A stretch of DNA of 64,000 bases from Chryseolinea lacunae (GCF_016735595.1 NZ_JAERRB010000004.1:310001-374000); one strand, 5' to 3'. Counted from the first letter of the stretch, positions 42,230 to 51,307 are shown. A program made the numbers and translations. Notes: generated by a model from the sequence alone, not told the origin.

Positions 42230-42567
42230 GCAAATAAATGGTTTGGGAGAGAAGTAAGTTACAAAGAACACCAACAAGTTTGCACCAAAAACCGCGTAGA
42301 AGGATTCTGAATTATGGCAAATGAAGCTTTTGCCGCCCCGGTGCAACTGGCATCCTACGAACAACAAAAATCGCATGACAAAAAGCATGCGAAAAAAGGC
42401 AGGTTTGGGAGGGCCGTTTGGTCCGGGACTAGCACAGAAATTGCAAGGGGTGTGTGGCACTCCGGGACGGGATCTGTTCAGTCTGTCGCCCGGAATCAAC
42501 AGCCCGGGAAATGTAATTTCAGGATTTGAAGAAAAGAGAAGAGTTTAGTAGAAAAATACAAGATGAT
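42230..42567. other. intergenic region with no recognised gene
   Basis: A 338-nt gap between the divergent 2Fe-2S subunit gene and the DUF2141 gene. It contains a small hairpin (CGCATG 42372-42377 with CATGCG 42386-42391) followed by an A-run. Short reading frames of about 70 codons exist but look random, without a conserved pattern. I found no full promoter consensus on either strand. Confidence 0.5.
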
Positions 42568-43002
42568 ATGAAAAGGAAAGAAAGCATGACCCTTTTTGCA
42601 TTGATCACCCTATGCGCCGGGGTTGCCTTTGCGCAACAGGGTGTGAACCTCGAGGTGGTTGTAAAAAACGTGAAAGGCACAAAGGGCAACATTCGCGTTG
42701 GCCTGTTCACCAACGAAGAGTCCTTTCTTAAAACCCCGGCCGAAGGCAAGATCGTGAAGGCCACCGAAGGCACTGTGACCGTGCAGTTCACCGACCTCAA
42801 CCCCGGCGACTATGCCATCAGCGTCATCCACGACGCCAACGAAAACGGCAAGCTCGATTCCAACGGACTGGGTATCCCCAAAGAAGGCTTTGCTTTTGGC
42901 AACAACGCCATGGGATCGTTCGGACCACCGTCGTTCGAAAAAGCCAAGGTTGCCGTGACCGCCGAAAGCCTCACGTGTACGGTGGACATGAAATATTACT
43001 AG
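42568..43002 (+). CDS. secreted DUF2141 protein
   Basis: 144 residues from ATG 42568, with signal peptide MKRKESMTLFALITLCAGVA; an in-frame ATG 14 codons earlier would spoil the signal peptide. The DUF2141 beta-sandwich is clear: LEVVVKNVKGTKGNIRVGLF, FTDLNPGDYAISVIHDANEN and LGIPKEGFAFGNNAMGSFGP. The domain is common in Bacteroidota and proteobacteria and of unknown function. The last four bases overlap the convergent DinB gene. Confidence 0.88.
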   Translation: MKRKESMTLFALITLCAGVAFAQQGVNLEVVVKNVKGTKGNIRVGLFTNEESFLKTPAEGKIVKATEGTVTVQFTDLNPGDYAISVIHDANENGKLDSNGLGIPKEGFAFGNNAMGSFGPPSFEKAKVAVTAESLTCTVDMKYY

Positions 43003-43484
43003 AAGCGAATCAGGTCCGTGTCCACGGGTGTGTAGCCGAGGTGTCGGCTCATGGACAGTACTTGTCCCTTGTGATGAAATTCATGCGTGAGCACGTGGGT
43101 GAGAATAGCCAGCGGCGTGGTGTTGATTTCTTTTTCGGGGCGGTTGAGGGTGATGTGCAAGGGTGCACTCCAGTTGTTGTCGAATGCGTTGAAACAGTCT
43201 TCTACTAAGCGATCCACCTGGCGATAGAGCACTTCCACATCTTGCATGGTGTTGGCTTCTTCGGGTTTGAAAAAGGCGACGTTCCGTTGCAGGGTGTTGT
43301 GACCAATCCAATACAAGTACACGTTGGCGACATGCACCAGCAGGTGACGCATACTGCCATGGCCAAAGCTTTCGAGGGTGGCTACAAAATCGTTGGGCGA
43401 CACGTCTTCACAGTATTCGAACAGCGCGGCGCGGGCGCCGCGCGTGAGTTGATATTGTTGCCGGAGTGTTTCGGTGGTTGTCAT
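42999..43484 (-). CDS. DinB-family protein
   Basis: 161 residues. Four-helix bundle of the DinB/YfiT type with three metal-binding His positions: one in SMRHLLVHVANVYLYWIG and two in ILTHVLTHEFHHKGQVLSM. Family members are putative metal-dependent thiol S-transferases or hydrolases. The stop codon of the upstream cytochrome c gene is immediately next to its ATG, so it is probably translated from the same message. Confidence 0.85.
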   Translation of the reverse strand: MTTTETLRQQYQLTRGARAALFEYCEDVSPNDFVATLESFGHGSMRHLLVHVANVYLYWIGHNTLQRNVAFFKPEEANTMQDVEVLYRQVDRLVEDCFNAFDNNWSAPLHITLNRPEKEINTTPLAILTHVLTHEFHHKGQVLSMSRHLGYTPVDTDLIRF

Positions 43485-44012
43485 CTATCGTAGCGTATCG
43501 CATGAGGCCAGCACGCGCGAAACCTGTTGCACTTCGACGATGCCTTTGGTGCGTCCCCATGAATTGTAAATGTAGGTGGCAATTTCGGCAATCTCGATGT
43601 CGGTGAGGGCGGGTATGGCCGGCATTTTTTTGTTAAAGCTTTTTCCGTTCACCGTAAGCTCACCTTCTTTCCCGTTGCGCATCAAACACAACACGGCACT
43701 TTGATTCGCGTCCACATAGTCCGACACGTTGAGTGGCGGATACAAGCGGCCCAGTCCGGTTCCGCTTTGCTGATGGCAGTTGCTGCAGTAGGTTGTATAC
43801 AACTCTTTCCCATGAACATAATACTGCTGAAACTTGGGCGAGCCTTCGGCCATCACGTCTGTTGTCTCGGCGGGTTTGCTCGAACATCCGAACCAGCACA
43901 AGCAAGCAGCCCAGGTCATTCCTATAAAAAAACGCTGCCAGACTGCGCGGCAAACATGGCCTGAACACAGCACGTTTTTTCGTGCGTTGAAACCGGGCGT
44001 GCTACTTCTCAT
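43485..44012 (-). CDS. cytochrome c lipoprotein-like
   Basis: Up to 175 residues from ATG 44012, which overlaps the SCO gene by 11 nt. A Met 31 codons later (MTWAACLCWFGCSSKP) gives a shorter start with a lipobox-like segment. One haem motif CSNCH is present, with a Met ligand region (NKKMPAIPALTDIE) and the typical cytochrome c C-terminus IAEIATYIYNSWGRT. It resembles the small cytochrome at 39065-39499 and probably sits on the outer face of the cytoplasmic membrane. Function with the neighbouring SCO protein is an inference. Confidence 0.8.
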   Translation of the reverse strand: MRSSTPGFNARKNVLCSGHVCRAVWQRFFIGMTWAACLCWFGCSSKPAETTDVMAEGSPKFQQYYVHGKELYTTYCSNCHQQSGTGLGRLYPPLNVSDYVDANQSAVLCLMRNGKEGELTVNGKSFNKKMPAIPALTDIEIAEIATYIYNSWGRTKGIVEVQQVSRVLASCDTLR

Positions 44013-44652
44013 ATTCTTTTTCCAGTCGTTTAATGTCGGCCATCAACCGATTCACATCTTCTTCTTTTGTGCCGTCATATTTTCCGCGAATTCTTTTTTC
44101 TTTGTCGATCAACAGAAATGCGCCGCTGTGAATGAAGCCGTCGGTTTCGCTTTTGTCTTCCAGCGCCGTGGCAAAATAGCTGGTCTGCGCGATCTTATAG
44201 ATGTCTTCCTTCTTGCCGGTCACGAAGTGCCACACATCGCTTTTCACACCAAGTCGATCGGCAAAGTCGTGAAGCAACCCTACTGTGTCGTAGGTGGGAT
44301 CGATAGTGTGTGAAAGTAGTCTTACCTGCGGATCGTTTTGAATAGAGTCATACACCCGCAGCATTTGTGTTTTCATGATCGGGCAAATGGTGCGGCAGGA
44401 GGTGAAGAAGAAATCCGCCACATAGATTTTGTCTTTGAAGGTGTCGTTTGTTACCGACGCGCTGTCCTGATCGACAAATGCGAAATCGCCGATGGTATGG
44501 TAGACGGTGTCTGTGCCTTGCACATCGCGCTCGCCAAAGATGGGAAGCGGTTGTTCTTTCTTTTGGATGCAGGAGGTCAGCACAACGAAGCAAACAAAAA
44601 ACACGCGGCCAATGACTGAGGCTGAACGGACTAAGGAAATGTTAAGGTTCAT
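44002..44652 (-). CDS. SCO1/SenC-family copper chaperone
   Basis: 216 residues. A membrane anchor or lipoprotein start (FFVCFVVLTSC) precedes a thioredoxin-like domain. The copper-binding CRTIC motif and the conserved His of FIHSGAFLLID are both present, as is the DPTYDTVGLLHDFADRLG segment. SCO proteins load copper into the CuA centre of cytochrome c oxidase or act as thiol reductases. It lies between HemJ and cytochrome c genes, consistent with respiratory-chain assembly. Confidence 0.9.
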   Translation of the reverse strand: MNLNISLVRSASVIGRVFFVCFVVLTSCIQKKEQPLPIFGERDVQGTDTVYHTIGDFAFVDQDSASVTNDTFKDKIYVADFFFTSCRTICPIMKTQMLRVYDSIQNDPQVRLLSHTIDPTYDTVGLLHDFADRLGVKSDVWHFVTGKKEDIYKIAQTSYFATALEDKSETDGFIHSGAFLLIDKEKRIRGKYDGTKEEDVNRLMADIKRLEKEYEK

Positions 44653-44727
44653 TTTTTTATGTTTAAAGAGTATGACGTTGGCGTGGTGTGAGACGCCTGA
44701 CTATGATATTTTTTATGTCGAAATGTA

Positions 44728-45264
44728 TTATTCATGCTTCCGGTACCTCTTATAAAGCCTGATGCCAAGGGTGATGGCGATGATCACGCCCAGCAGGCCC
44801 GTCAATCCCCACACCATGCTCAGTGCGCTTTTCAACACAATCAGAAACACGATGCTGATTAGGAATAGGGTTGACACTTCGTTCCAGAAGCGCAGTTGCT
44901 GCGACGAATAACGAACCACGTCGTTTTTCAGTTGCTTGAATATATAGTGAAGGGAAAGGTGATAGGCATACAACAGAAAAACTAGCGTGAGCTTGATGTG
45001 CATGAAGCCCATCTTCAGGAAGGCGGGTTGACTGATGAGCAGCGATGTGCCCATTACCAGCGTGACCACGGCCGAGGGCCATGTGATGGCGAACCACAGC
45101 CGCGACGCCATCATTTTCAATTGTTTCAATAATATGGATTTCTCAGGCTCCGGCTTGTCGTGGGCTTCGATGATGTAGACGAACAGCCGGGGCATATAGA
45201 ACAGACCGGCAAACCACGTGACAACAAAAATGATGTGAACCGCTTTGAGGTAGAGAAACGCCAT
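44728..45264 (-). CDS. hemJ: HemJ-type protoporphyrinogen IX oxidase
   Basis: 178 residues from ATG 45264 (MAFLYLKAVHIIFVVTWFAG); upstream in-frame codons encode a poorly hydrophobic stretch and are not used. Five membrane segments are visible. HIIFVVTWFAGLFYMPRLFVY carries the conserved HemJ His and Trp, and later MHIKLTLVFLLYAYHLSLH is typical. HemJ oxidises protoporphyrinogen IX to protoporphyrin IX in haem synthesis. Its place beside SCO and cytochrome c genes fits haem supply for the respiratory chain. Confidence 0.85.
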   Translation of the reverse strand: MAFLYLKAVHIIFVVTWFAGLFYMPRLFVYIIEAHDKPEPEKSILLKQLKMMASRLWFAITWPSAVVTLVMGTSLLISQPAFLKMGFMHIKLTLVFLLYAYHLSLHYIFKQLKNDVVRYSSQQLRFWNEVSTLFLISIVFLIVLKSALSMVWGLTGLLGVIIAITLGIRLYKRYRKHE

Positions 45265-45316
45265 AGGGCAAAAGTCACCACCAAACACACAGCGATCAAT
45301 ACCTTTCTTGCTTTTT

Positions 45317-46114
45317 TTATGCGAGGACAATCGCGTCGCCTACGGCCACAGTGGCGTGATCGACGGTGAGCACGTTTTGCCCGAAGTAGATCTTGTTGTC
45401 GCGTTTGCGATAGGTGGCCAGGGTGCGCAGGGGTTCGGCGCCTTTCACGGCGGTGTCCTGGTTCACGGTGGTGAGCACGCAACGGGCGCAGGGTTTCGCG
45501 CCGATGAACCGGGTGGTGCCCACGGTGAAGTGTTTCCACGTGTCTTCTTCGTAGGGCTGTCCGCCCGTAAACACAAGGTTAGGTCGGAACCTGTTCATGG
45601 GGAGCGGCTCGGCCAGGCGTTGGTTCAGGTCGTCGAGCGAGCTTTGGCCAATGATGAGCAGGGGGAAGGCGTCGGCCAGGCTCACATGGTCCTGGGGTGT
45701 GGCATAGCCAGGGTCGACCGGGCGGGCATTGTCCTCAGGGAAATAGACCAACCGGCAGGGCATTTCCATGCGCTCAGAAAACCATTGGCTAACGTGCGCC
45801 GACACCTCAAAGGCGGTCACGGTATCGTCCCATACCGTGACGGATAGGGGTTGGGGAATGTAGTCGGGGTGAAGATCGAGCGAAAGAACGTCGCCTTTAA
45901 AATGTATGGTGAGGTGATGGTCGTCGATTGACTGTTTAAACAAAGCCATGACGGGATGTACACGTTGGGTCAGGAACTTTCCTTCGAGGTCCACCAGCAT
46001 CCAGCGACGGTCATGCCGAAGGCCCTTTTTTTCGACTTCGGCGTGTTGCAGGCGGATGCCCCCAAGCGATTTGACAGGGTAGATCCAGATTTCACTTAGC
46101 GTGAGATGAGGCAT
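45317..46114 (-). CDS. MOSC-domain protein
   Basis: 265 residues. The MOSC N-terminal barrel (LSEIWIYPVKSLGGIRLQHA, GLRHDRRWMLVD) precedes the MOSC domain proper (RFRPNLVFTGGQPYEEDTWK, FIGAKPCARCVLTTVN with the conserved Cys). The group includes YcbX and mARC, which use the molybdenum cofactor to reduce N-hydroxylated compounds. No C-terminal ferredoxin domain is present, unlike YcbX. A molybdenum enzyme operon lies 3 kb away. The upstream gap to the divergent Crp/Fnr gene is 139 nt. Confidence 0.88.
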   Translation of the reverse strand: MPHLTLSEIWIYPVKSLGGIRLQHAEVEKKGLRHDRRWMLVDLEGKFLTQRVHPVMALFKQSIDDHHLTIHFKGDVLSLDLHPDYIPQPLSVTVWDDTVTAFEVSAHVSQWFSERMEMPCRLVYFPEDNARPVDPGYATPQDHVSLADAFPLLIIGQSSLDDLNQRLAEPLPMNRFRPNLVFTGGQPYEEDTWKHFTVGTTRFIGAKPCARCVLTTVNQDTAVKGAEPLRTLATYRKRDNKIYFGQNVLTVDHATVAVGDAIVLA

Positions 46115-46253
46115 GAACTTTTCCGTTTATTTTTATGCTAACTTAAAAACAAGTTATCGTTCTATCATTCCCGCGAGGGCCGAGAACGAAACTATTTACG
46201 TGAACGACCCCTGAAAGTTGATCTTGTAAAGCATAAAATTTGATACAGACTCC

Positions 46254-46931
46254 ATGTCCAATACAGCTGCCCTCTGGTATTTCGAAAGCACCAATCTTTA
46301 TAAGATCCTTTGCCCGCACAAGGTGAAACGCATGGCCGATAACCATGAGTTTGTGACCTTCAAACGATCGCAGTTCATCTACATGCCCGACGACTCGGCC
46401 ACACACATCTACATGATTGTGAAGGGGCGGGTACGGATTGGTCATTACCTTGAAGATGGTTCGGAGGTGGTGAGCGCCATTCTTACGTCGGGAGAAATTT
46501 TTGGTGAGCTGGCCCTGGCCGGTGAAGAGAAGCGCAAGGACTTTGCGCAGGCTTCGGATGAGACCGTCATCTGCCCGCTCACCATCAACAGTCTGCAGGA
46601 GCTGATGTATGAGAATCGCGACCTGAGTTTCAAGATTCTGAAACTGATCGGCCTGCGCATCATGAAACTGGAACGCAAACTGGAGCTCCTGGTTTTTAAA
46701 GATGCCCGCACCCGCATCATCGAATTTCTGAAAGATGCAGCTGCCTGGAAGGGCAAGAAGGTGGGCTACGAAACACTCATCCCCACCCAACTCACCCACA
46801 AGGACATTGCCTGTCTCACAGGAACATCGCGCCAAACCGTGACCACTATTCTCAACGCGCTCAAAGAACAAAACCTCATCAACTTCGACCGCAAGCGAAT
46901 TCTGATCCGCGACCTCGACAACCTGAAGTAG
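46254..46931 (+). CDS. Crp/Fnr-family transcriptional regulator
   Basis: 225 residues. The cyclic-nucleotide-binding-like domain spans about residues 20-140 (THIYMIVKGRVRIGHYLEDG, SGEIFGELALAG). The long helix is followed by a winged helix-turn-helix (LTHKDIACLTGTSRQTVTTI, LNALKEQNLINFDRKRIL). No cluster cysteines of the Fnr type are seen at the N-terminus. It is divergent from the MOSC-HemJ-SCO-cytochrome run and a candidate regulator of it. The ligand is unknown. Confidence 0.9.
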   Translation: MSNTAALWYFESTNLYKILCPHKVKRMADNHEFVTFKRSQFIYMPDDSATHIYMIVKGRVRIGHYLEDGSEVVSAILTSGEIFGELALAGEEKRKDFAQASDETVICPLTINSLQELMYENRDLSFKILKLIGLRIMKLERKLELLVFKDARTRIIEFLKDAAAWKGKKVGYETLIPTQLTHKDIACLTGTSRQTVTTILNALKEQNLINFDRKRILIRDLDNLK

Positions 46932-46990
46932 TTCGGTGCTGAATTGACGGGCGCGTAGCATAGATTCTGCCTTAGGGTGTTCAGTGAATG

Positions 46991-47785
46991 TTATGGTTTT
47001 TCATTTCCGGAAAGCACAAGCCCTTCTTTCGGCACCCACTTGTCGTATTCCATGTAGGCCGCAGCTTCCTTCGCGGCGTTTTCGCCTTTCAGTTTTGCCA
47101 CAAGGTGAAGCGCGCCGTCGATGCCGGCCGATATGCCTGCCGTGGTGATCACGTTTCCGTTGTCAACAAACCTCACGTCCGAAAGTACTTTTGTTTTGGG
47201 GAACGACTTGCGCAGGCCTTCGATGCTGAGGTGAAAGGTGGTGGCGGTTTTGTTATCGAGGATGCCGGCTTTGCCAAAGGCGAAGGCTCCCGTGCAAACG
47301 GAAAAGAAATAGTCGGTGTTTTTTTCGCGCGATTTTATCCACGACACTACGCTCTCGTCAAAGCCTTGCGAGGCGTTCCCGCCAAAGAAAGCCATCACGT
47401 CGGCTGCGGGGGCGTCGGCCATGCTGTAGTCGGGTAGTATCTTCAGGATGCCTTGCGAGAGGATGGGTTCTTTTGTTTTTGAAACCGTGAATACGTTAAA
47501 TCCGGCATACGAAAACACTTCCATCGGTCCGGCAAAGTCCAGCACTTCAACGCCGTCTTGCAAGTAGAAACAAACCGTGATGGGCTTTCGCGACATTTCG
47601 GTTTTGCGCTCGGCGTGTGTTTGCTGCGCCAGCGTCATGCCACAATGTGGGCAAGGGCCGGGTTTGTCGAACACAAGGTCGTCGCACCCGCTGTGGCAGG
47701 GCGGACAGAAATAGGCGAGGTCTTTTGTTTTTGTTTGCGCCAGGGCAACGCTGGCGATAAGTGACAGGATGATGATAGCTTTCAT
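46991..47785 (-). CDS. secreted DJ-1/PfpI protein with N-terminal metal ribbon
   Basis: 264 residues. A signal peptide (MKAIIILSLIASVALAQ) is followed by a short Cys-rich module with C27, C30, C34, C45 and C48 (YFCPPCHSGCDD, GPCPHCGM), resembling the heavy-metal-binding ribbons of copper proteins. Residues about 65-250 are a DJ-1/PfpI domain with the nucleophile elbow SVCTGAFAFGKAGIL and partner GISAGIDGALHLVA. The domain lacks the AraC part seen in the next gene but is closest to that group. A secreted form is unusual. It and the GlxA-type regulator are probably related by duplication. Confidence 0.82.
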   Translation of the reverse strand: MKAIIILSLIASVALAQTKTKDLAYFCPPCHSGCDDLVFDKPGPCPHCGMTLAQQTHAERKTEMSRKPITVCFYLQDGVEVLDFAGPMEVFSYAGFNVFTVSKTKEPILSQGILKILPDYSMADAPAADVMAFFGGNASQGFDESVVSWIKSREKNTDYFFSVCTGAFAFGKAGILDNKTATTFHLSIEGLRKSFPKTKVLSDVRFVDNGNVITTAGISAGIDGALHLVAKLKGENAAKEAAAYMEYDKWVPKEGLVLSGNEKP

Positions 47786-47853
47786 GAGGGTTGTGTTATG
47801 TCCTCAAAGTAACATCACCCGGCGTTTTGCACGAAGGACATTCGCACGCAGAA

Positions 47854-48840
47854 TCAGGACATCAGGTCAGAGGGAAGCGCTCCCGAATGTTTTTTGAGCA
47901 GGGTGCGCAGTTGATTGGTGCTTTGCAAACCACAGGCATGTGCCACGGTTTCCACTTTTTGATTTCCGCGAAGCAATTGCAGCGCGTGCTCCACGCGAAG
48001 TTTTTCAACGTATTGCCCGATGGTGATACCCGTGGTGTCTTTGAACAGCCGGGTCAGGTTGCGGCCGCTGGTGTGGATGCGTTCGGCCAGTTGATCGGCC
48101 GTGTGTTTTTTGTCGAGGTTGTGACTGAGCCATTCCTGCACGCTGTGCACGCGATCGTCGATGTGGTTGCGGTATTGCAGAAAAATGCTGAGCTGCGGAT
48201 CGTCCTGGCCACGGCGCAGGTAGATCACCACCTCGCGGGCCACCGCGGCCGCGAAGCGTGTGCCATACAATTCTTCCAGGAGAAACAATCCCATGTCGAT
48301 GCCCGACGCAACGCCTGCGCTGGAATAAAGATTATCCTGAAACACAAAGAGGCGGTTGGTGAGCACATTGGCTTTGGGGTAGCGTTGTTTCAGTACGTGC
48401 TGAAATTTCCAGTGTGTGGTGGTCTGCCGGCCGTTGAACAAGCCGGCTTCGGCCACGATGAAAGCACCCGTGCAGACCGAGCATATTTTTACACCGCGTG
48501 TATGCTGCGCGCTCAGCCAGTGGAGAAAAGGTTGAATGGATGCGTAAAAATCTTCGTCTGTCAGGTGATGCGATTCGAGGCCGGGCACAAACACGAGATC
48601 GCCTTCGCGGAGGGCCAGCATTTCAAAATTCTGGAGCTGTGCAAAGGCAAGACCACTTGAACTGGTTTCTTCGCCACGCTGGGCATAGACCGACGTGAAC
48701 GCCAGCGTTAAGGGAGCACCATAGTCCATCGCCTCATAAAAAATATGGGCCGGGCCGCTCATGTCCAGCAGGTGAACCCGTGGAGGAATGACGAACACGG
48801 CTGTGACGGTTTGTGCGTGCGGGAATTTAAATTTCTCCAT
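47854..48840 (-). CDS. GlxA-type regulator (DJ-1/PfpI domain plus AraC HTH)
   Basis: 328 residues from ATG 48840 (MEKFKFPHAQ); an in-frame ATG 12 codons earlier is less likely. The N-terminal DJ-1/PfpI domain has CTGAFIVAEAGLFNGRQTTT and SAGVASGIDMGLFLLEELYG. The C-terminal AraC domain has two helix-turn-helix motifs (AERIHTSGRNLTRLFKDTTG and VAHACGLQSTNQLRTLLKKH). It is the standard GlxA family of transcription factors. It lies 68 nt upstream of the secreted DJ-1/PfpI gene in the same orientation, so it may regulate that gene or be its ancestor. Confidence 0.9.
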   Translation of the reverse strand: MEKFKFPHAQTVTAVFVIPPRVHLLDMSGPAHIFYEAMDYGAPLTLAFTSVYAQRGEETSSSGLAFAQLQNFEMLALREGDLVFVPGLESHHLTDEDFYASIQPFLHWLSAQHTRGVKICSVCTGAFIVAEAGLFNGRQTTTHWKFQHVLKQRYPKANVLTNRLFVFQDNLYSSAGVASGIDMGLFLLEELYGTRFAAAVAREVVIYLRRGQDDPQLSIFLQYRNHIDDRVHSVQEWLSHNLDKKHTADQLAERIHTSGRNLTRLFKDTTGITIGQYVEKLRVEHALQLLRGNQKVETVAHACGLQSTNQLRTLLKKHSGALPSDLMS

Positions 48841-48985
48841 GGTGTGAAAGTACAAAAAGGAATGAAGGCAATGCATCCTCCCGGCATCGTGATATTTCTT
48901 TCGCGCAGAAAAGAAAAATCACAACCCTTGCGCTTCTGCCGGAGGAAATCCCTTATTTTCAAACGATACTTCATCCGCGCTCATC

Positions 48986-51130
48986 ATGAAACAACTTTTT
49001 GGTATTGCCGCCATCGTCTGCATCACCTTTTTCGCAACCCCGACATTTGCACAACCCGCCTCCGAACTGCAGGCCTGGAAAGACCTTAAGTTTTCGATGT
49101 TCATTCACTGGGGCATCTATTCGGAGTTGGGTGGTGTTTGGGACGGCAAGCCCATTTCGCGCGGACTAAGCGAACAGATTCAGGCCCACGCCGGAATTTA
49201 TAGCGACACCTATGCCGCGGTGGCCAAGCGTTTCAACCCCGGCAAGTGGAATGCCGACTCGGTAGTGTTGCTGGCGAAAGCGGCGGGCATGCGCTCCATC
49301 GTCATCACGTCGAAACATCACGACGGGTTTTGCATGTTTCAATCGGCCCACACCGACTTCGATGTGGTGGATGCCACACCCTACAAACGCGATGTGCTGA
49401 AGGAACTGTCGGACGCGTGCCGCCGGCATGGGGTGAGGTTTGGAATTTATTTTTCGCTGATCGACTGGCACTATCCCCAGGCATCGCCCATTTCCAGCCA
49501 CAACTCCGACTACATCACCCCCGAACATCATGAGTATAACAAAAAACAAGTAACTGAACTTCTTACAAACTATGGCACGGTGTCGGAGCTGTGGTTCGAC
49601 ATGGGTTCGCAAAGCTTCGAGCAAAGCAAAGCGCTGCGCGACCTTGTGCACACGCTGCAACCCAATTGTTTTGTGAGCAGCCGCATCGGCAACGACATGG
49701 GCGACTTCACGGTGATGGGCGACAACCAGGAGCCGGACTATAGCATAGGGGTGCCGTGGCAATCGCCCGCATCATTCTTCGACGAAACGTGGGGCTATCG
49801 TTCGTGGCAGCAACGCGGCAGCGAAACCGACAAGTTCAACGAAAAACTGACCAGCCTCATTCGCGTGGCCAGCCGCGGCGGCAACTACCTGCTGAACATC
49901 GGCCCGAAAGGCGACGGCGCGGTGGTGGATTTTGAAAAACACGTGCTGCTGCAAATGGGCGCATGGCTTAAGACCAACGGCGAAGCAATCTATGGCGTGC
50001 AACCGGATCCTTTTCGTGTTCCGTTTGCCTGGGGAAGCATCACCAGCCGCCCCGACAAATTATATCTTCATGTGTTGACACCCCCGGCCAATGGCGCTCT
50101 GGTGTTGCCCGGCTTGAAGGGAAAAATAAAAAGCTCGTATCGCCTCCGCGACCACATTCGCGTGCAAACCTCGGAGAATGCCAACGGCGTGACGGTGAAG
50201 ACACCCACAGGCACAACCGCGTTTGACGTGTTGGTACTGGAATTTAAAGACAACTACGCCATCGCGCCCGCGGTGGTGATAAAGGATGTTGATGGAAAAA
50301 TAGTGTTGAACACGCACAACGCATTCAAATACTTTAGCAATTCCACCATTGATTACAACACACGCTATCAGAGCACGGTGAAAGAATCGTGGATGATGGG
50401 CACGTCGCAAAAAGCGTTGTATATGCAGTCGTTGTACTACACCAACCAGGAGAAAGGAAAAACCATCGACCTTTTGTTGAACGGAAAGGAATCGACGGTT
50501 GCACTGGAAGGAGGAGAACCTGTGCCGCTTCAGGTCGACCTTGCCGGGTTGGTATGGGCACCCACATTGGTGAGCGAAGCACAATGGTCTGGATTGGAAT
50601 CTTCGCGCAAGGAGATAGAGCACGTTGTGGAGGGCATTGCATCGCGTGGTGGTGTTTCGAAGGAGGATGTTGTTCGATTTAAAAAAGAGACTGAAAAGCC
50701 CGGAGAGATCATCTTGCTCCCGGCCGAAATGCTGACGGCCTACTATGCCGTGCAGGAAATAACATCAACCAAAGAACAACCCCTGCTGGTAGAGATCACG
50801 GCGGGCGAAGGCGTGGTTGTGTTTGTGAACAACGAAGAACAATTGATACATCTTGCGCCGCACAAGGAAGAGCGCACAACCTACACCGTGCTTGTTCATT
50901 TGAAAGCCGGGAGCAACAGGATTGTGGTGAAGTTGTTTAATAATTTTCACAAGGAAATTCAATTCGCCATAAAGGCATCGCCCCAGCAAATCATCTATCG
51001 CAAGCAACTCGGTCCGGTCGAAATGAAACCCGGAAAGTTTTATGATGCCAGCTGGAGGCTTCACAATCCTGAGACGCAGCATCAAACGTTGTTGTTGCCG
51101 AATTTGTGGTTGGAGTCTGCCAGGGAGTAG
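48986..51130 (+). CDS. alpha-L-fucosidase (GH29)
   Basis: 714 residues with signal peptide MKQLFGIAAIVCITFFATPT. The GH29 barrel starts WKDLKFSMFIHWGIYSELGG and shows SKHHDGFCMFQS and the nucleophile motif ELWFDMGS (D205). The catalytic part ends near residue 330. The following about 380 residues form beta-rich modules, including a galactose-binding-like segment, that probably bind glycan. Transport is suggested by the TonB receptor gene 177 nt downstream, but no SusD gene is present. Substrates would be fucosylated glycans. Confidence 0.92.
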   Translation: MKQLFGIAAIVCITFFATPTFAQPASELQAWKDLKFSMFIHWGIYSELGGVWDGKPISRGLSEQIQAHAGIYSDTYAAVAKRFNPGKWNADSVVLLAKAAGMRSIVITSKHHDGFCMFQSAHTDFDVVDATPYKRDVLKELSDACRRHGVRFGIYFSLIDWHYPQASPISSHNSDYITPEHHEYNKKQVTELLTNYGTVSELWFDMGSQSFEQSKALRDLVHTLQPNCFVSSRIGNDMGDFTVMGDNQEPDYSIGVPWQSPASFFDETWGYRSWQQRGSETDKFNEKLTSLIRVASRGGNYLLNIGPKGDGAVVDFEKHVLLQMGAWLKTNGEAIYGVQPDPFRVPFAWGSITSRPDKLYLHVLTPPANGALVLPGLKGKIKSSYRLRDHIRVQTSENANGVTVKTPTGTTAFDVLVLEFKDNYAIAPAVVIKDVDGKIVLNTHNAFKYFSNSTIDYNTRYQSTVKESWMMGTSQKALYMQSLYYTNQEKGKTIDLLLNGKESTVALEGGEPVPLQVDLAGLVWAPTLVSEAQWSGLESSRKEIEHVVEGIASRGGVSKEDVVRFKKETEKPGEIILLPAEMLTAYYAVQEITSTKEQPLLVEITAGEGVVVFVNNEEQLIHLAPHKEERTTYTVLVHLKAGSNRIVVKLFNNFHKEIQFAIKASPQQIIYRKQLGPVEMKPGKFYDASWRLHNPETQHQTLLLPNLWLESARE

Positions 51131-51165
51131 GATTCGGAAGTCACATCACATCTTCCAATGCGTAT

Positions 51166-51207
51166 GGCCCGAACGATATTTCGTCGGGCCAACGATATTT
51201 CGTTGGC
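51166..51207 (+). repeat. two adjoining hairpins sharing a 13-base repeat
   Basis: GGCCCG-A-ACGA-TATT-TCGT-CGGGCC (51166-51190) is followed by GCCAACGA-TATT-TCGTTGGC (51188-51207). Both have the same ACGA-TATT-TCGT core. The two hairpins share GCC, so only one can form fully at a time. They lie between the fucosidase stop (51130) and the TonB receptor ATG (51308). Confidence 0.7.
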
Positions 51208-51307
51208 TTCAGTAAAATAATCTTCTCTCACGGAACGGAATCAAGGTTTTTTATAGGCACTCTATTTGGGGAGCAGCGCTCATCATTGCTACCTAACCTT
51301 TTTACCT

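Noticed and set aside
42314-42529. about 70-codon frames in the gap before the DUF2141 gene
   Set aside because: Random composition, two competing frames and no conserved pattern; described as intergenic instead.
46143-46961. 272-codon minus-strand frame opposite the Crp/Fnr gene
   Set aside because: The plus-strand Crp/Fnr protein has full domain signatures; the antisense translation has none.
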